Assembly: GCF_009497155.1 (NCBI RefSeq)
Contig: NZ_WINI01000001.1
Coordinates: 1 to 64,000 of the forward strand
From: Glaciimonas soli
GTDB lineage: Bacteria > Pseudomonadota > Gammaproteobacteria > Burkholderiales > Burkholderiaceae_D
Direction: 5' to 3'
DNA: 64,000 nucleotides
Positions 27,355-38,421 of this stretch are shown here, one piece after another. Below the pieces are notes generated by a model that saw only the letters and a list, made by a program, of their open reading frames with translations, was not told the origin of the DNA and did no database searches. The translations under genes were made by a program, and so were the position numbers. How positions within the stretch are numbered: the first letter of the stretch is position 1; every line of letters begins with the position of its first letter.

Positions 27355-27459
27355 TTAGTTATCGTAGAATGTAGGGCTAATGTCGATCGGTTGTGGCTAA
27401 AGCTGCAGCCGATTTGCCGGCGACATTGCTGGCACCAAGCCCTGTAGAGCCGTATGTAA

Positions 27460-27484
27460 GATGAGGGGACGTATTTTCCTCATC
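27460..27484 (+). other. Leader hairpin upstream of sdhE
   Basis: GATGAGG (27460-27466) pairs with CCTCATC (27478-27484) with an 11-base loop. No T-run follows. It sits in the 170-bp gap between sdhB and sdhE and could stabilise or separate the two transcripts. Confidence 0.4.
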
Positions 27485-27524
27485 TGCTTTCAAGTTTAAA
27501 AAAATCCTCAAAAAGAGCATCATC

Positions 27525-27794
27525 ATGACCATTACCCATCAAGCCGACCCGGCAAAGCGTGCACGATTGCGCTGGCGCGCACGGCGTGGCCTATTGGAAA
27601 ATGATTTGATTTTGACGCGTTTTCTTGATGCAAACGAATCAACCATGACTGACGATGATGTTGACGCATTTACGCGTTTGATGGAATTGACCGACAGTGA
27701 GTTGATGAATTTGCTGATGGAACGCAATGACCCCGCCGGCGAGGTTGATTTGCCTTCTGTGCACGCATTGGTAGCAAAATTACGAGTGGCGTAA
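27525..27794 (+). CDS. sdhE: FAD assembly factor SdhE
   Basis: An 89-residue cytoplasmic protein of the SdhE/YgfY (DUF339) family, which promotes covalent flavinylation of SdhA. The signature RWRARRGLLENDLILTRFL near residues 16-34 contains the RGxxE motif that is critical for function. The position just after sdhCDAB and before gltA is normal for this order. The start ATG at 27525 follows AAAAAGAGC about nine bases upstream. Confidence 0.92.
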   Translation: MTITHQADPAKRARLRWRARRGLLENDLILTRFLDANESTMTDDDVDAFTRLMELTDSELMNLLMERNDPAGEVDLPSVHALVAKLRVA

Positions 27795-27911
27795 AGAGGG
27801 CGTGAAGCCTACTATTTTCCAAATATTGCATGCAAATAGTGCGCACCGGATCAGCTATTTTTAAATCTAGCATCACCTTGTTTTACCTGATGACAATAAG
27901 GAAAGAGTCCC

Positions 27912-29228
27912 ATGACTAACATTAGTGCTGACACCAAAGCGACCCTATCGTTTTCCGATGGAAGTCCATCTATCGATTTTCCAATTTACAAGGGTACGAT
28001 AGGCCCGGAAGTGATTGACATTCGTAAGCTGTATGGCACCACTGGTAAATTTACTTATGATCCAGGTTTTTTATCTACGGCTGCTTGTAATTCGTCAATC
28101 ACCTATATCGACGGTGACAAGGGCGAGTTGTTATATCGCGGTTATCCGATTGAGCAACTGGCGGAGAAGTGCGATTTTCTGGAAACATGCTATCTGTTGC
28201 TGAACGGCGAATTGCCAACTGCGGCGCAGAAAAAAGAATTTGATCAAAATGTGACCAGTCATACTATGGTCCACGAGCAGATGCAATTTTTCTTCCGTGG
28301 CTTCCGTCGCGATGCGCATCCTATGGCGGTACTGGTCGGTACGGTTGGTGCATTGTCGTCGTTCTATCATGACTCGCTCGATATTACCAATCCGCATCAC
28401 CGTGAGGTTTCTGCAATTCGCCTGATTGCAAAACTGCCAACGTTGGTCGCAATGGCGCACAAATATACGATTGGTCAGCCTTTCGTTTATCCAAAAAATA
28501 ATTTGTCGTACAGTGCGAATTTCTTGAACATGATGTTCTCGACGCCATGCGAAGAATATAAAGTCAATGATGTACTGGTACGCGCTTTGGATCGCATTTT
28601 GACTTTGCACGCGGATCATGAGCAGAACGCTTCGACTTCTACTGTGCGTTTGGCCGGCTCTAGCGGTGCTAATCCGTTTGCTTGTATCGCTGCTGGTATT
28701 GCTTGTTTGTGGGGTCCTGCTCATGGCGGCGCCAACGAAGCAGCATTGACAATGTTGAAAGAAATCGGCACGGTCGATAACATTCCAGACTTCATTGCAA
28801 AAGTAAAAGACAAGTCTTCAGGCGTTAAGCTGATGGGCTTCGGTCACCGTGTTTATAAAAACTTTGACCCGCGCGCTAAATTGATGCGTGAAACTTGCTA
28901 CGAAGTTCTGAAAGAGCTGAAGTTGGAAGACGATCCATTGTTCAAGTTGGCATTGGCATTGGAAAAAATTGCGTTGGAAGATGAATATTTCGTTTCGCGC
29001 AAACTGTATCCAAACGTCGATTTCTACTCAGGTATCGTTCAATCGGCATTGGGTATTCCAACTTCGCTGTTTACTGGTATTTTTGCAATGGCGCGTACGG
29101 TTGGTTGGATCGCGCAATGGAATGAAATGATTTCCGATCCAGAGCAAAAAATTGGTCGTCCACGTCAATTGTTTATTGGCTCACCTAGTCGTGATGTTGA
29201 ACCAATGGCAAGTCGTACTGCGAAATAA
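27912..29228 (+). CDS. gltA: Citrate synthase
   Basis: A 438-residue citrate synthase of the hexameric, Gram-negative type, condensing acetyl-CoA and oxaloacetate. [15 protein letters not shown] and [15 protein letters not shown] carry catalytic histidines, and the late [20 protein letters not shown] block includes the Asp region. The N-terminal beta domain before residue 60, typical of the NADH-sensitive type, is present. An intrinsic terminator follows at once, so gltA ends the sdh-gltA transcript. Confidence 0.97.
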   Translation: MTNISADTKATLSFSDGSPSIDFPIYKGTIGPEVIDIRKLYGTTGKFTYDPGFLSTAACNSSITYIDGDKGELLYRGYPIEQLAEKCDFLETCYLLLNGELPTAAQKKEFDQNVTSHTMVHEQMQFFFRGFRRDAHPMAVLVGTVGALSSFYHDSLDITNPHHREVSAIRLIAKLPTLVAMAHKYTIGQPFVYPKNNLSYSANFLNMMFSTPCEEYKVNDVLVRALDRILTLHADHEQNASTSTVRLAGSSGANPFACIAAGIACLWGPAHGGANEAALTMLKEIGTVDNIPDFIAKVKDKSSGVKLMGFGHRVYKNFDPRAKLMRETCYEVLKELKLEDDPLFKLALALEKIALEDEYFVSRKLYPNVDFYSGIVQSALGIPTSLFTGIFAMARTVGWIAQWNEMISDPEQKIGRPRQLFIGSPSRDVEPMASRTAK

Positions 29229-29240
29229 TAATGGAATTTC

Positions 29241-29270
29241 AAAAAAGCGAATCTGACGGTTCGCTTTTTT
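29241..29270 (+). terminator. Intrinsic terminator after gltA
   Basis: AAAAAAGCGAA pairs with TTCGCTTTTTT (29241-29251 with 29260-29270) and ends in a T-run. Confidence 0.9.
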
Positions 29271-29301
29271 GTTTAGTAGTTATGCTATGCTGCTATACCA
29301 T

Positions 29302-29331
29302 TTATGACTTGTGCTAAATAGCAGGTCATAA
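29302..29331 (+). promoter_or_regulatory. Stem-loop in the odhA upstream region
   Basis: TTATGAC..TGCTA pairs with TAGCA..GTCATAA with a two-base bulge, about 150 bases before odhA. No T-run follows. It could be an operator or a leader structure affecting the oxoglutarate dehydrogenase operon. Confidence 0.4.
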
Positions 29332-29482
29332 GCGGTACAGAATATAGTAGGTAGTTTGTAAGGTATTTGTAGATAAAGCCCTTCCCCACAACTTGATGTG
29401 CAATCCGCTAACCGGTCAGGCCGTGTCGCGGAAGGTTATGTTAACCCGCTAATCTCGCGAAACGCGAAGAAAGGTGAGCAAG

Positions 29483-32338
29483 ATGATGCAGCAATACCGC
29501 TCTAATTCGTATCTCTTCGGAGGTAATGCACCGTACATTGAAGAACTGTACGAGTCATACCTCGACAATCCCGGTTCAGTCTCTGATAACTGGCGTGCGT
29601 ATTTTGACGCCATGCAACATGTGCCTGCTGTTGACGGCTCTGATAAGCCTGACGTCGGCCATGCATCAGTGATCGCATCTTTTGCAGAACGTGCCAAACA
29701 AGGCCCGATCCGCACCATTACTGCTTCTGCTGATGCAGAAATGGGACGCAAGCGCGTCGCTGCGACGCAGCTGATTGCCGCTTATCGTTATCTAGGCTCA
29801 CGCTGGGCCAATCTGGACCCATTGCAACGCCAGGAACGTTCGGAACTGCCGGAACTTGATCCAAGTTTTTACGGCTTTACTGATGCTGATATGGACATTG
29901 TGTTCAACATCAGCAATACCTACTTTGGCACCGAAACATCAACTTTACGTGATTTGCTGAACTCATTGCGCGACACTTATTGTCGCTCTATTGGCGCTGA
30001 ATATATGTATCTTAGCGATCCAACAGAAAAGCGCTGGATGCAAGAGCGTCTGGAAGGCACGCGTTCGAGCCCAGGTTTTTCAGTAGAAAAGAAAAAACAT
30101 ATTCTTGAGCGTTTGACCGCTGCGGAAGGTTTAGAGCGTTATCTGCATACTAAGTATGTCGGGCAAAAACGCTTTTCGCTAGAGGGCGGTGAAAGTTTCA
30201 TCGTCTCACTTGACGAGACTATTCAACGCGCCGGCGAAAAAGGCGTGCAAGAAATCGTTATCGGTATGGCGCATCGTGGCCGTTTGAACGTGTTGGTCAA
30301 CACTCTGGGCAAAATGCCACAAGAGCTGTTTGCGGAATTTGAAGGCAAACACGGCGATGACTTGCCTGCTGGTGACGTTAAGTACCATCAAGGTTTCTCA
30401 TCCGATATCACCACGCCTGGTGGCCCGGTTCATCTATCGTTGGCGTTTAACCCATCACATCTGGAAATCGTTAATCCAGTAGTTGAAGGTTCAGTTAAAG
30501 CGCGTATGGATAGACGCGATGATCCTGAAGGCAAGCAGGTATTGCCGATTCTGGTGCATGGTGATGCTGCGTTTGCTGGTCAAGGCGTCGTGATGGAAAC
30601 ACTGAATCTGGCGCAAACACGTGGCTACGGCACTGGCGGTACGGTGCACATCGTGATTAATAATCAGATTGGCTTTACTACTTCAGATCCACGTGACTCA
30701 CGTTCAACCTTGTATTGCTCTGACGTCGTCAAGATGATCGAAGCGCCAGTATTGCACGTGAATGCTGATGATCCGGAAGCAGTGGTGTTTGCTACACAAC
30801 TGGCGTTGGATTATCGCGTTGAATTCAAAAAAGATATCGTGCTTGATATTATTTGCTTCCGCAAACTAGGTCATAACGAACAAGATACCCCAGCGCTGAC
30901 TCAGCCGCTGATGTACAAAAAAATTGGCCAGCACCCGGGTACACGTAAAGTGTACGCAGATAAATTGGCCGCCCAAGGGACGATTGCAGCTGATGAAGGC
31001 GATGCAATGGTCAAGGCTTATCGTGATGCGATGGATGCAGGTAAGCATACGGTAGATCCAGTCATTACTAACTTCAAGAGCAAGTACGCAGTTGATTGGC
31101 TGCCGTTCCTGAACCGTAAATGGACTGACGCTGCCGATACTGCAGTCCCGCTGACAGAGTTAAAACGTTTGGCTGCCCGTATCACTGCCGTTCCTGAAAA
31201 CTTTAAACCGCATGCGCTGGTTGAGAAAGTGTTGAACGATCGCAGTGCGATGGGACGTGGCGACATGAATCTGGATTGGGGTATGGGCGAACATCTCGCT
31301 TATGCGTCTTTAGTGTCTTCAGGTTATGCGATTCGTTTGACTGGTCAAGATGCTGGTCGTGGCACATTCGTTCATCGTCACGCTGTGTTGCATGATCAAA
31401 ATCGTGAGCGTTGGGATGCTGGCACATATATCCCGTTGCAAAACGTTTCGGATCAGCAGGCACCGTTTACAGTCATTGACTCTGTATTGTCAGAAGAAGC
31501 GGTACTTGGTTTTGAGTACGGTTATTCAACCGCTGAACCAAACACATTGACCATCTGGGAAGCGCAGTTCGGCGACTTCGCTAACGGCGCTCAAGTTGTT
31601 ATTGACCAGTTCATCAGCTCCGGCGAAGTGAAGTGGGGCCGCGCGTCAGGTTTGGTCATGATGCTGCCGCATGGTTATGAAGGTCAAGGCCCTGAGCACT
31701 CATCGGCTCGTCCTGAACGCTTCTTGCAACTATGCGCAGACAACAATATGCAAGTCGTGCAACCGACCACTGCGGCGCAGATTTTCCATTTGCTGCGTCG
31801 TCAAATGATCCGTTTGTTCCGCAAGCCATTGGTAATCATGACGCCAAAATCGTTGTTGCGTAATAAAGATGCCGGTTCACCGTTATCTGACTTTACCAAA
31901 GGCGGTTTCCAGACTGTGATCGGTGAAGTTGATGACAAAATAGATCCTAAAAAAGTCAAGCGTATCGTCGCTTGCTCTGGCAAGGTTTATTACGATCTTA
32001 TCAATGCGCGTAAAGAGCGTGGTCAGACTGATACGGCGATTATCCGTTTGGAACAATTGTATCCATTCCCGCACAAAGCTTTTGCTGCGGTGTTGAAGCA
32101 ATTCCCACATTTCAATGAATTAGTTTGGACACAAGATGAGCCACAAAACCAAGGTGCGTGGCTGCAAATTCAACACAATATTTTTGAAAATCTGGAAGAA
32201 GGTCAAAAACTTGCCTACGCAGGTCGTCCAGCCAGCGCATCGCCTGCTGTCGGTTACTACGACAAGCATTACGCGCAGCAAAAAGCATTGTTGGATACTG
32301 CATTTTCCAAACTCAAAGGTTTTGTTCTTACTAAATAA
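29483..32338 (+). CDS. odhA: 2-oxoglutarate dehydrogenase E1 component
   Basis: The 951-residue thiamine-diphosphate-dependent decarboxylase of the 2-oxoglutarate dehydrogenase complex, full length for the family (also called sucA). It has the N-terminal [20 protein letters not shown] motif that anchors E1 to E2. [39 protein letters not shown] with the downstream NNQIGFTT block, and the transketolase-like C-terminal part with [20 protein letters not shown] are also present. I chose ATG 29483 (a second ATG follows) because AAGGTGAG precedes it; a GTG three codons earlier is possible. It is the first gene of odhA-odhB-lpdA. Confidence 0.97.
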   Translation: MMQQYRSNSYLFGGNAPYIEELYESYLDNPGSVSDNWRAYFDAMQHVPAVDGSDKPDVGHASVIASFAERAKQGPIRTITASADAEMGRKRVAATQLIAAYRYLGSRWANLDPLQRQERSELPELDPSFYGFTDADMDIVFNISNTYFGTETSTLRDLLNSLRDTYCRSIGAEYMYLSDPTEKRWMQERLEGTRSSPGFSVEKKKHILERLTAAEGLERYLHTKYVGQKRFSLEGGESFIVSLDETIQRAGEKGVQEIVIGMAHRGRLNVLVNTLGKMPQELFAEFEGKHGDDLPAGDVKYHQGFSSDITTPGGPVHLSLAFNPSHLEIVNPVVEGSVKARMDRRDDPEGKQVLPILVHGDAAFAGQGVVMETLNLAQTRGYGTGGTVHIVINNQIGFTTSDPRDSRSTLYCSDVVKMIEAPVLHVNADDPEAVVFATQLALDYRVEFKKDIVLDIICFRKLGHNEQDTPALTQPLMYKKIGQHPGTRKVYADKLAAQGTIAADEGDAMVKAYRDAMDAGKHTVDPVITNFKSKYAVDWLPFLNRKWTDAADTAVPLTELKRLAARITAVPENFKPHALVEKVLNDRSAMGRGDMNLDWGMGEHLAYASLVSSGYAIRLTGQDAGRGTFVHRHAVLHDQNRERWDAGTYIPLQNVSDQQAPFTVIDSVLSEEAVLGFEYGYSTAEPNTLTIWEAQFGDFANGAQVVIDQFISSGEVKWGRASGLVMMLPHGYEGQGPEHSSARPERFLQLCADNNMQVVQPTTAAQIFHLLRRQMIRLFRKPLVIMTPKSLLRNKDAGSPLSDFTKGGFQTVIGEVDDKIDPKKVKRIVACSGKVYYDLINARKERGQTDTAIIRLEQLYPFPHKAFAAVLKQFPHFNELVWTQDEPQNQGAWLQIQHNIFENLEEGQKLAYAGRPASASPAVGYYDKHYAQQKALLDTAFSKLKGFVLTK

Positions 32339-32409
32339 TTGAAATGCGTTGTGTTGATCTGAGTGACTCAGTAATCAACACAACTGCCAACACCCATTAC
32401 GGAGAAATC

Positions 32410-33660
32410 ATGGCTCAAATAGAAGTACTCGTTCCGCAATTATCGGAATCTGTCGCTGAAGCGACTTTGCTGACTTGGCATAAAAAAGTCGGTGACAGTG
32501 TTACACGCGACGAAAATTTAATTGATGTTGAAACTGATAAAGTTGTTCTCGAATTGCCAGCACCGGCAGACGGCGTGATTGTGCAAATCATTGAGGCTGA
32601 TGGCGCCACAGTGGTGGCTGGTCAGTTGCTCGCTATTATCGATACTGATGCTAGTGCCAAGGCCAGCCCAGTGGCTGCTGCGGCTCCTGCTCCACAAGTC
32701 TCCAATGCTCCAGCACCGGTTGCTGCACCTGCATCGGCGAGCAATTCAGCTGCAGGCATTGCAATGCCTGCAGCTGCTAAATTATTGGCTGACAATAATT
32801 TGGCGGTGACACAGGTTTCTGGCACAGGTAAAGATGGCCGCGTGACTAAAGGTGATGTACTCAACACCTTGGCCAAGCCAGCAGCGCCAGCACCGGCGGC
32901 AGCACCTGCCAAACCGGCATTGCAACAAGTTGCTGCACCTACCCAGGCGAATCTGGATGAGCGTCCAGAAGAGCGCGTGCCTATGAGTCGTTTGCGCGCA
33001 CGTATTGCTGAGCGTTTGATTCAATCGCAATCGACTAATGCAATTTTGACGACATTCAATGAAGTCAACATGCAGCCAGTAATTGATCTGCGTACTAAGT
33101 ACAAAGATAAATTTGAAAAAGAACACGGTGTGAAACTTGGTTTCATGTCGTTCTTTGTCAAAGCCGCTGTTGCAGCGTTGAAAAAATATCCTATCGTTAA
33201 TGCTTCTGTTGATGGCAACGATATCGTGTATCACGGTTATTTCGATATCGGTATCGCAGTTGGTTCACCACGTGGATTAGTGGTGCCAGTGTTGCGCAAT
33301 GCGGATCAAATGTCGATTGCCGACATCGAAAAGAAAATCGGCGAATTTGGCGCTAAAGCTAAAGACGGCAAGTTGACGTTGGATGATTTGAGTGGCGGTA
33401 CGTTCTCGATCTCGAATGGCGGTACGTTCGGTTCGATGTTGTCGACACCAATTATCAACCCACCGCAATCTGCGATTTTGGGTGTGCATGCAACTAAAGA
33501 TCGTGCAGTGGTTGAAAATGGTCAGATCGTCATTCGCCCTATGAACTATCTGGCGATGTCTTACGATCACCGCATCATTGATGGCCGCGAAGCGGTGTTG
33601 GCTCTGGTTGCGATGAAAGATGCGTTGGAAGATCCGGCACGTTTGTTGTTGGATCTGTAA
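32410..33660 (+). CDS. odhB: Dihydrolipoyl succinyltransferase (E2 of 2-oxoglutarate dehydrogenase)
   Basis: A 416-residue protein (also called sucB) with one lipoyl domain (residues 1-77; lipoylated Lys in [16 protein letters not shown]) and Ala/Pro linkers. A peripheral subunit-binding domain (about 118-155, [15 protein letters not shown]) and the catalytic domain (about 190-416) with [16 protein letters not shown] (His, Asp) follow. It transfers the succinyl group to CoA and forms the core of the complex. ATG 32410 follows GGAG with a six-base gap; the frame opens earlier but without homology. Confidence 0.97.
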   Translation: MAQIEVLVPQLSESVAEATLLTWHKKVGDSVTRDENLIDVETDKVVLELPAPADGVIVQIIEADGATVVAGQLLAIIDTDASAKASPVAAAAPAPQVSNAPAPVAAPASASNSAAGIAMPAAAKLLADNNLAVTQVSGTGKDGRVTKGDVLNTLAKPAAPAPAAAPAKPALQQVAAPTQANLDERPEERVPMSRLRARIAERLIQSQSTNAILTTFNEVNMQPVIDLRTKYKDKFEKEHGVKLGFMSFFVKAAVAALKKYPIVNASVDGNDIVYHGYFDIGIAVGSPRGLVVPVLRNADQMSIADIEKKIGEFGAKAKDGKLTLDDLSGGTFSISNGGTFGSMLSTPIINPPQSAILGVHATKDRAVVENGQIVIRPMNYLAMSYDHRIIDGREAVLALVAMKDALEDPARLLLDL

Positions 33661-33679
33661 TTTGCATCCGTAAGCATTA

Positions 33680-33707
33680 TCCCTACTCTCGCTTGCGAGA
33701 GTAGGGA
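33680..33707 (+). other. Very stable hairpin between odhB and lpdA
   Basis: TCCCTACTCTCGC pairs perfectly with GCGAGAGTAGGGA (33680-33692 with 33695-33707) with a two-base gap, effectively a 12-bp stem with a four-base loop. No T-run follows. It probably lowers read-through or protects the odhAB mRNA end, setting lpdA level relative to odhAB. Confidence 0.65.
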
Positions 33708-33742
33708 GCAAACCAAACATAAAGAAAATTCGAAGGAAAACT

Positions 33743-35176
33743 ATGAGCAAGCAATTTGACGTAGTCGTGATCGGCGGTGGTCCCGGTGGTTATATCGCAG
33801 CGATTCGTGCGGCACAGCTTGGTTTTAATACGGCATGTATCGACGAGTGGAAAAACGCAAAAAATGGCCCGGCACCTGGCGGCACTTGCACCAACGTCGG
33901 TTGTATCCCGTCTAAAGCATTGTTGCAATCGTCTGAGCATTTTGAACACGCTGGCCATTCCTTTGCTGAACACGGCATTGACGTCGCAGGATTGAGCTTG
34001 AATCTGGGACAGATGCTGGCGCGCAAAGAAACTATCATTAAACAAAACAATGATGGCATTTTGTATCTCTTCAAAAAGAACAAGGTGACGTTCTTTCACG
34101 GTCGCGGTTCTTTTGTCAAAGCCGGTGCTAACGGCGATGGCTATGAAATTAACGTTGCTGGCGCAACTGAAGAAACGATTACTGGCAAGCACATCATTGT
34201 GGCGACAGGTTCGAATGCACGCGCATTACCTGGCGCAGATTTCGACGAAAAATTGATTTTGTCGAATACCGGTGCGTTGGCAATTGACGAAGTGCCGAAG
34301 AAGCTAGGTGTGATCGGTGCTGGTGTGATCGGCCTGGAAATGGGTAGCGTCTGGCGTCGTTTAGGTTCTGAAGTGACGGTATTGGAAGCATTGCCGGCAT
34401 TCCTCGGAGCGGTGGATGATCAAATCGCCAAAGAAGCCAGCAAACTGTTCGCGAAACAAGGTTTGAACATTCATCTGGGCGTTAACATCGGTGCGATTAC
34501 ACCGGGTAAAAAAGACGTCACGGTGGAATACACAGACAACAAAGGCGCGGCACAAAAAGCTGTTTTCGACAAGTTGATCGTGTCGATTGGCCGTACGCCA
34601 AACACCATCGGTCTCAATGGCGATGTGGTTGGTTTGCAATTAGACGAGCGCGGTTTTATTGCGGTCGATAACAATTGCAAGACCAACTTGCCTAACGTTT
34701 GGGCAGTTGGTGATGTGGTGCGCGGTCCGATGCTGGCACATAAAGCAGAAGAAGAGGGCGTTGCCGTTGCCGAGCGTATTGCTGGTCAACATGGCCACGT
34801 CAATTTCAACACCATTCCTTGGGTGATTTACACTTCTCCGGAAATCGCATGGGTTGGTAAGACTGAGCAACAATTGAAGGCAGAAGGCGTCGCTTACAAA
34901 GCGGGTACTTTCCCTTTCATGGCCAACGGCCGTGCACGTGCATTGGGTGATACCTCAGGCATGGTGAAGTTCTTGGCTGATGCGAAGAGTGATGAAATTC
35001 TAGGCGTGCACATCGTTGGTCCGATGGCGTCCGAATTGATTTCGGAAGCAGTCGTTGCGATGGAATTCCGTGCCTCGGCAGAAGACATTGCACGTATTTG
35101 TCATGCACATCCATCTCTCTCTGAAGCCACTAAAGAAGCTGCATTGGCGGTTGATAAGCGTTCATTGAATTTTTAA
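33743..35176 (+). CDS. lpdA: Dihydrolipoyl dehydrogenase (E3)
   Basis: A 477-residue flavoprotein that reoxidises dihydrolipoamide with NAD for the 2-oxoglutarate dehydrogenase complex. It shows the FAD motif [20 protein letters not shown], the redox-active disulfide in [16 protein letters not shown], the NAD motif [15 protein letters not shown], the second FAD motif [20 protein letters not shown], and the catalytic His-Glu in [16 protein letters not shown]. It follows odhB after the hairpin and ends with a strong terminator. It may also serve pyruvate dehydrogenase or glycine cleavage. Confidence 0.97.
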   Translation: MSKQFDVVVIGGGPGGYIAAIRAAQLGFNTACIDEWKNAKNGPAPGGTCTNVGCIPSKALLQSSEHFEHAGHSFAEHGIDVAGLSLNLGQMLARKETIIKQNNDGILYLFKKNKVTFFHGRGSFVKAGANGDGYEINVAGATEETITGKHIIVATGSNARALPGADFDEKLILSNTGALAIDEVPKKLGVIGAGVIGLEMGSVWRRLGSEVTVLEALPAFLGAVDDQIAKEASKLFAKQGLNIHLGVNIGAITPGKKDVTVEYTDNKGAAQKAVFDKLIVSIGRTPNTIGLNGDVVGLQLDERGFIAVDNNCKTNLPNVWAVGDVVRGPMLAHKAEEEGVAVAERIAGQHGHVNFNTIPWVIYTSPEIAWVGKTEQQLKAEGVAYKAGTFPFMANGRARALGDTSGMVKFLADAKSDEILGVHIVGPMASELISEAVVAMEFRASAEDIARICHAHPSLSEATKEAALAVDKRSLNF

Positions 35177-35200
35177 TTACGCATAGTGAATGTCCGATCA

Positions 35201-35231
35201 AATGGGTGAGCGAAGGCTCGCCCATTTTTTT
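35201..35231 (+). terminator. Intrinsic terminator after lpdA
   Basis: ATGGGTGAGC pairs with GCTCGCCCAT (one G-T) around GAAG, followed by seven T. Confidence 0.9.
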
Positions 35232-35382
35232 AGGCTTAAGTAATTTTGCATAAGTGTTTATACGTCGCTGTCTCTCCTTATCGTACGAATGTACTGTCTG
35301 CGTCGAGAGGTCTAGTCTACATATTTACGCGGACTTACTTTTATTGTTAGTTTAGCCTTCGCAAAAAGTTGAAATGTAACCC

Positions 35383-36489
35383 ATGAATAAGATGACCGTC
35401 CGGGAGTTCTACGATCAAGCGTTAACCCAGCGTGGCTTTCAGCCCGATGAGGCGCAACTGCGCGCGGTTGAACGTTTGCAACAATCTTATGATGAATGGG
35501 TCGACTATAAAGCACAACGTTCTAATTCATTCAAACGCTTGATTCTTCATCCAGATGTGCCGCGTGGCGTCTATATGTGGGGTGGCGTTGGGCGCGGCAA
35601 ATCGTTTTTGATGGATAGTTTTTATTCTGTCGTTCCGGTGGTGCGCAAAGTACGTCTGCATTTTCATGAATTTATGCGTGCAGTGCATCGTCAGTTAGAT
35701 GAGCTCAAAGGCGTTGAGGATCCTTTGGATGAGGTTGCCAAGCGTGTAGCAAAAAAATATCGGCTGATTTGTTTTGATGAGTTTCATGTGTCAGACATTG
35801 CTGATGCAATGATTTTGTATAACTTGCTGCGTGCTCTGTTCGACAATGGCGTGTCGTTTGTGATGACATCCAATTATGAGCCGAGCACCTTATATCCGGA
35901 TGGCTTGCACCGCGATCGCATGCTGCCAACCATCAAATTATTGCAAGATAAATTAGATGTAATGAACATTGATGCGGGCATCGATTATCGCAAACGCGCT
36001 TTGGATCAGTTGGATGTGTATGTAACACCATTAAATGCAGATACCGATCGAAAATTACGCCATGCTTTTAAAGATGTCGCGGAAACGGCAGATGATGATC
36101 CCGTAATTGATATTGAAGCACGTAAAATTAAATCTTTGCGTCGTGCTGGAGGCGTAATCTGGTTTGATTTTTCTACTTTGTGTGGTGGGCCACGATCACA
36201 AAATGATTACCTGGAAATTGCCAGCCGCTTCCATACAGTGATATTGTCCAACATCCCGCAGATGTCAGCGGCGATGTCATCCGAAGCGCGTCGTTTCACC
36301 TGGTTGATTGACGTATTTTATGATCACAAAGTGAAGTTAATTATGTCAGCAGCGGTCGTGCCGGAAGAATTATATACAGTAGGTACTCTTGCGAATGAGT
36401 TTCATCGCACGGTGTCGCGTATCATAGAGATGCAATCGCGTGAATATATGGATGCAGAGCAGCGTTCGGAAGCTGATTCGATTGTATAA
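35383..36489 (+). CDS. zapE: Cell division protein ZapE (AFG1-like ATPase)
   Basis: A 368-residue AFG1-family P-loop ATPase. Walker A is GGVGRGKSFLMDSFY (about residues 67-81), Walker B is LICFDEFHVSDIADAMIL (about 127-144), and SFVMTSNYEPSTLYPDGL matches the sensor region. In E. coli ZapE interacts with FtsZ at the late division ring; mitochondrial relatives help degrade misfolded proteins. There is no signal peptide, so it is cytoplasmic or membrane-peripheral. It sits directly after the odhAB-lpdA operon, as in many Burkholderiales, but has its own leader after the lpdA terminator. Confidence 0.92.
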   Translation: MNKMTVREFYDQALTQRGFQPDEAQLRAVERLQQSYDEWVDYKAQRSNSFKRLILHPDVPRGVYMWGGVGRGKSFLMDSFYSVVPVVRKVRLHFHEFMRAVHRQLDELKGVEDPLDEVAKRVAKKYRLICFDEFHVSDIADAMILYNLLRALFDNGVSFVMTSNYEPSTLYPDGLHRDRMLPTIKLLQDKLDVMNIDAGIDYRKRALDQLDVYVTPLNADTDRKLRHAFKDVAETADDDPVIDIEARKIKSLRRAGGVIWFDFSTLCGGPRSQNDYLEIASRFHTVILSNIPQMSAAMSSEARRFTWLIDVFYDHKVKLIMSAAVVPEELYTVGTLANEFHRTVSRIIEMQSREYMDAEQRSEADSIV

Positions 36490-36565
36490 GTTGAGAAAAC
36501 ATAGTAAGAAATTAATGCTTCATGCGCATAAACGATAAAATTTCCTCTAGAACGGACAGCAACAC

Positions 36566-37513
36566 GTGAAATTAGCATCTCCTCATCTTTGTCAGTCTTT
36601 TGCCTGCGCGCTCATGCTGATTACAGCACCGGCCATCTATGCGCAATCGGCAGCAACGTCCAATGAGCCGACAGTGACGCAGTCAGGCACGTCATCGACT
36701 ACAGTAGAGAAAAAAAACGATGATGTGGCGGCACCGCCAACTGCGGTGGCAGTTACACCGACAGTTTCTGACGAATCTGCTAGTACACCGGAACCGACGA
36801 AAAGTGCGCCTGTGGTTGAAGATGGTCGCGACATCAGCGATATCGCCAATGCCGTCGTAACCCATTACCCAGCGGGTTCAATTCATTCGGTTGAGACTGC
36901 TGATCAGGCATTGGCAGAAGTGTCTTCGGCCAAATCGTATATTGAGGCGCAGAGCTTCGACGAGCAGCGCGTTTGTTACAGCAAATTTTTCACTAACAAC
37001 TGTCTGGATGTAGCCAAAACTAAACGACGCTTGGCTCTAAAGAAAGTTCGCCCTGTTGAAGTGGAAGCGAATGCTTTCAAGCGTCGCACGACAGCGGATG
37101 ATAGAGATAAAGCGTTGGCAGCACAAAATACGCAAGAAGCCATTGATGCACCGAAAAAGGCGCAAGAAGCGAAAGATAAAGCGGAATCCAACGTGAAGCA
37201 ACTGCAAGACATGCAGCAAAAAGATAAGGAAGTGATTGCCAATACCAAACTGCATGCCGGTGATGCTGACAAACGTGTCGCTGATCAGGCTGCCAAAGTG
37301 CGGGCGCAGCAACAATCGGATGCTGCAAAAGCACCGCAACGGGCTGCCAATGTAGCTGCGTACAATAAAAAGGCGCAGGACGCTGCGGCACGTCAGCGCG
37401 AGGTTGCACAGAAAAAAGCAGAGAAAGAACGTGACCTGGCGGCGAAAAAAGCAGCAGCGGATGCCGCCGCAGCAAGTGCGCCAGCTACACCAGTCGTGCC
37501 TGCTAAGCCGTAA
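36566..37513 (+). CDS. Exported Lys/Ala-rich coiled-coil protein, unknown function
   Basis: A 315-residue protein that I recognise only as hypothetical. A signal peptide (MKLASPHLCQSFACALMLIT, cleavage after IYAQS) is followed by a Thr/Val/Pro low-complexity region (to about 95), then a compact part with two Cys (RVCYSKFFTNNCLDVAKTKR, about residues 132-151). A long charged helix or coiled coil (about 150-300), rich in Lys, Ala, Gln and Asp, and a Pro/Ala tail complete it. It would sit in the periplasm, perhaps as a structural or cell-wall-interacting protein. The start is a GTG with a weak ribosome site. A very strong terminator follows. Confidence 0.7.
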   Translation: MKLASPHLCQSFACALMLITAPAIYAQSAATSNEPTVTQSGTSSTTVEKKNDDVAAPPTAVAVTPTVSDESASTPEPTKSAPVVEDGRDISDIANAVVTHYPAGSIHSVETADQALAEVSSAKSYIEAQSFDEQRVCYSKFFTNNCLDVAKTKRRLALKKVRPVEVEANAFKRRTTADDRDKALAAQNTQEAIDAPKKAQEAKDKAESNVKQLQDMQQKDKEVIANTKLHAGDADKRVADQAAKVRAQQQSDAAKAPQRAANVAAYNKKAQDAAARQREVAQKKAEKERDLAAKKAAADAAAASAPATPVVPAKP

Positions 37514-37528
37514 TTTGGAAGTTGAATG

Positions 37529-37572
37529 CGCAAAGAGGAAAAGACTTAAGGTCTTTTCCTCTTTGCGTTTTT
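37529..37572. terminator. Bidirectional terminator with a 17-bp perfect stem
   Basis: Positions 37529-37545 pair perfectly with 37551-37567 around a five-base loop; T-run follows on the right and an A-rich part in the stem serves the other strand. It separates the exported protein gene from the convergent PP2C gene. Confidence 0.9.
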
Positions 37573-37617
37573 CGTCAGCGTTTTAGTAACTATTGTCAGT
37601 TTGCTTATTGGTTTGCG

Positions 37618-38421
37618 TTATACCGCGCGGCGCATTTTCTTGACGGTATAGTTTTGCTCTTCTTTCGGCAAGGCGATCAGTTTGACGATCGCAAACGTGC
37701 AATTGTCAGCCGCTTTGCCTGCTGCCCGGGAGCGCGCTTTATTGATGAGCATTTCTGCAGCATCGCGCGGTTTTTGCATGGCGATAGCTGCACCCAATTC
37801 GTTGTTATTAAAGTATGGCCAGAAACCGTCGGAGCATAGCAAAAACATGTCGCCGGCTTGCAAGCCTGCATGGCGAGCGATCGTTACCTCGGGATCAGAA
37901 GATGTTCCCAGCACATTGATAAGCACATTAGAAAGACTATGTGACTTTGCTTCTTCGCGGGTTATTTTCCCTTCGCTGACCAATTGCTCGACATAGGAGT
38001 GATCTATCGTATGTTCGACAAAATTGGGGCCGTCAAAACGGTACATCCGGGAATCGCCGACGTGGCCCCAAGTCGCTACGCCGTCAGGTGACAGCACCAA
38101 TGCGACCATTGTGGTATGCGGGTCTTTTTCGCTTGAAAAGCGACTCAATTTAATGACGGTATGCGTTTCATGCGCGATCGTGCGCAATAAATTTTCGACG
38201 GTGTCGTTATGTGGAGAAAATGCTTCAAACAACTGCTTCGCCGTGCTTACCAGCTGTTCCGCAGCCAGTGAGCCGCCGCTGCGTCCACCCATGCCATCGG
38301 CAAGTACGGCCATCATATAACCTGGTGCTTTAGGCGATGTAAATAACCCTGCGCGATCCTGTTGTTCTGCACGATCACCGATGTGTTGCCCGGTACCTGC
38401 TTCGATCTTGTATTGGCTCAT
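37618..38421 (-). CDS. PP2C-family serine/threonine protein phosphatase
   Basis: A 267-residue cytoplasmic PPM/PP2C phosphatase of the bacterial Stp type. Metal-binding motifs are visible: DRAEQQDRAG near the start, VLADGMGGRSGG (metal Asp and Gly), ATWGHVGDSRMYRF, LLCSDGFWPYF and the final DNCTFAIV. It would remove phosphate from Ser/Thr residues, normally opposing a Hanks-type kinase, but no kinase gene is seen in this window. I chose ATG 38421 (MSQYKIEAGTGQHIGDR) because the conserved domain begins there; the frame continues upstream without homology. Confidence 0.88.
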   Translation of the reverse strand: MSQYKIEAGTGQHIGDRAEQQDRAGLFTSPKAPGYMMAVLADGMGGRSGGSLAAEQLVSTAKQLFEAFSPHNDTVENLLRTIAHETHTVIKLSRFSSEKDPHTTMVALVLSPDGVATWGHVGDSRMYRFDGPNFVEHTIDHSYVEQLVSEGKITREEAKSHSLSNVLINVLGTSSDPEVTIARHAGLQAGDMFLLCSDGFWPYFNNNELGAAIAMQKPRDAAEMLINKARSRAAGKAADNCTFAIVKLIALPKEEQNYTVKKMRRAV

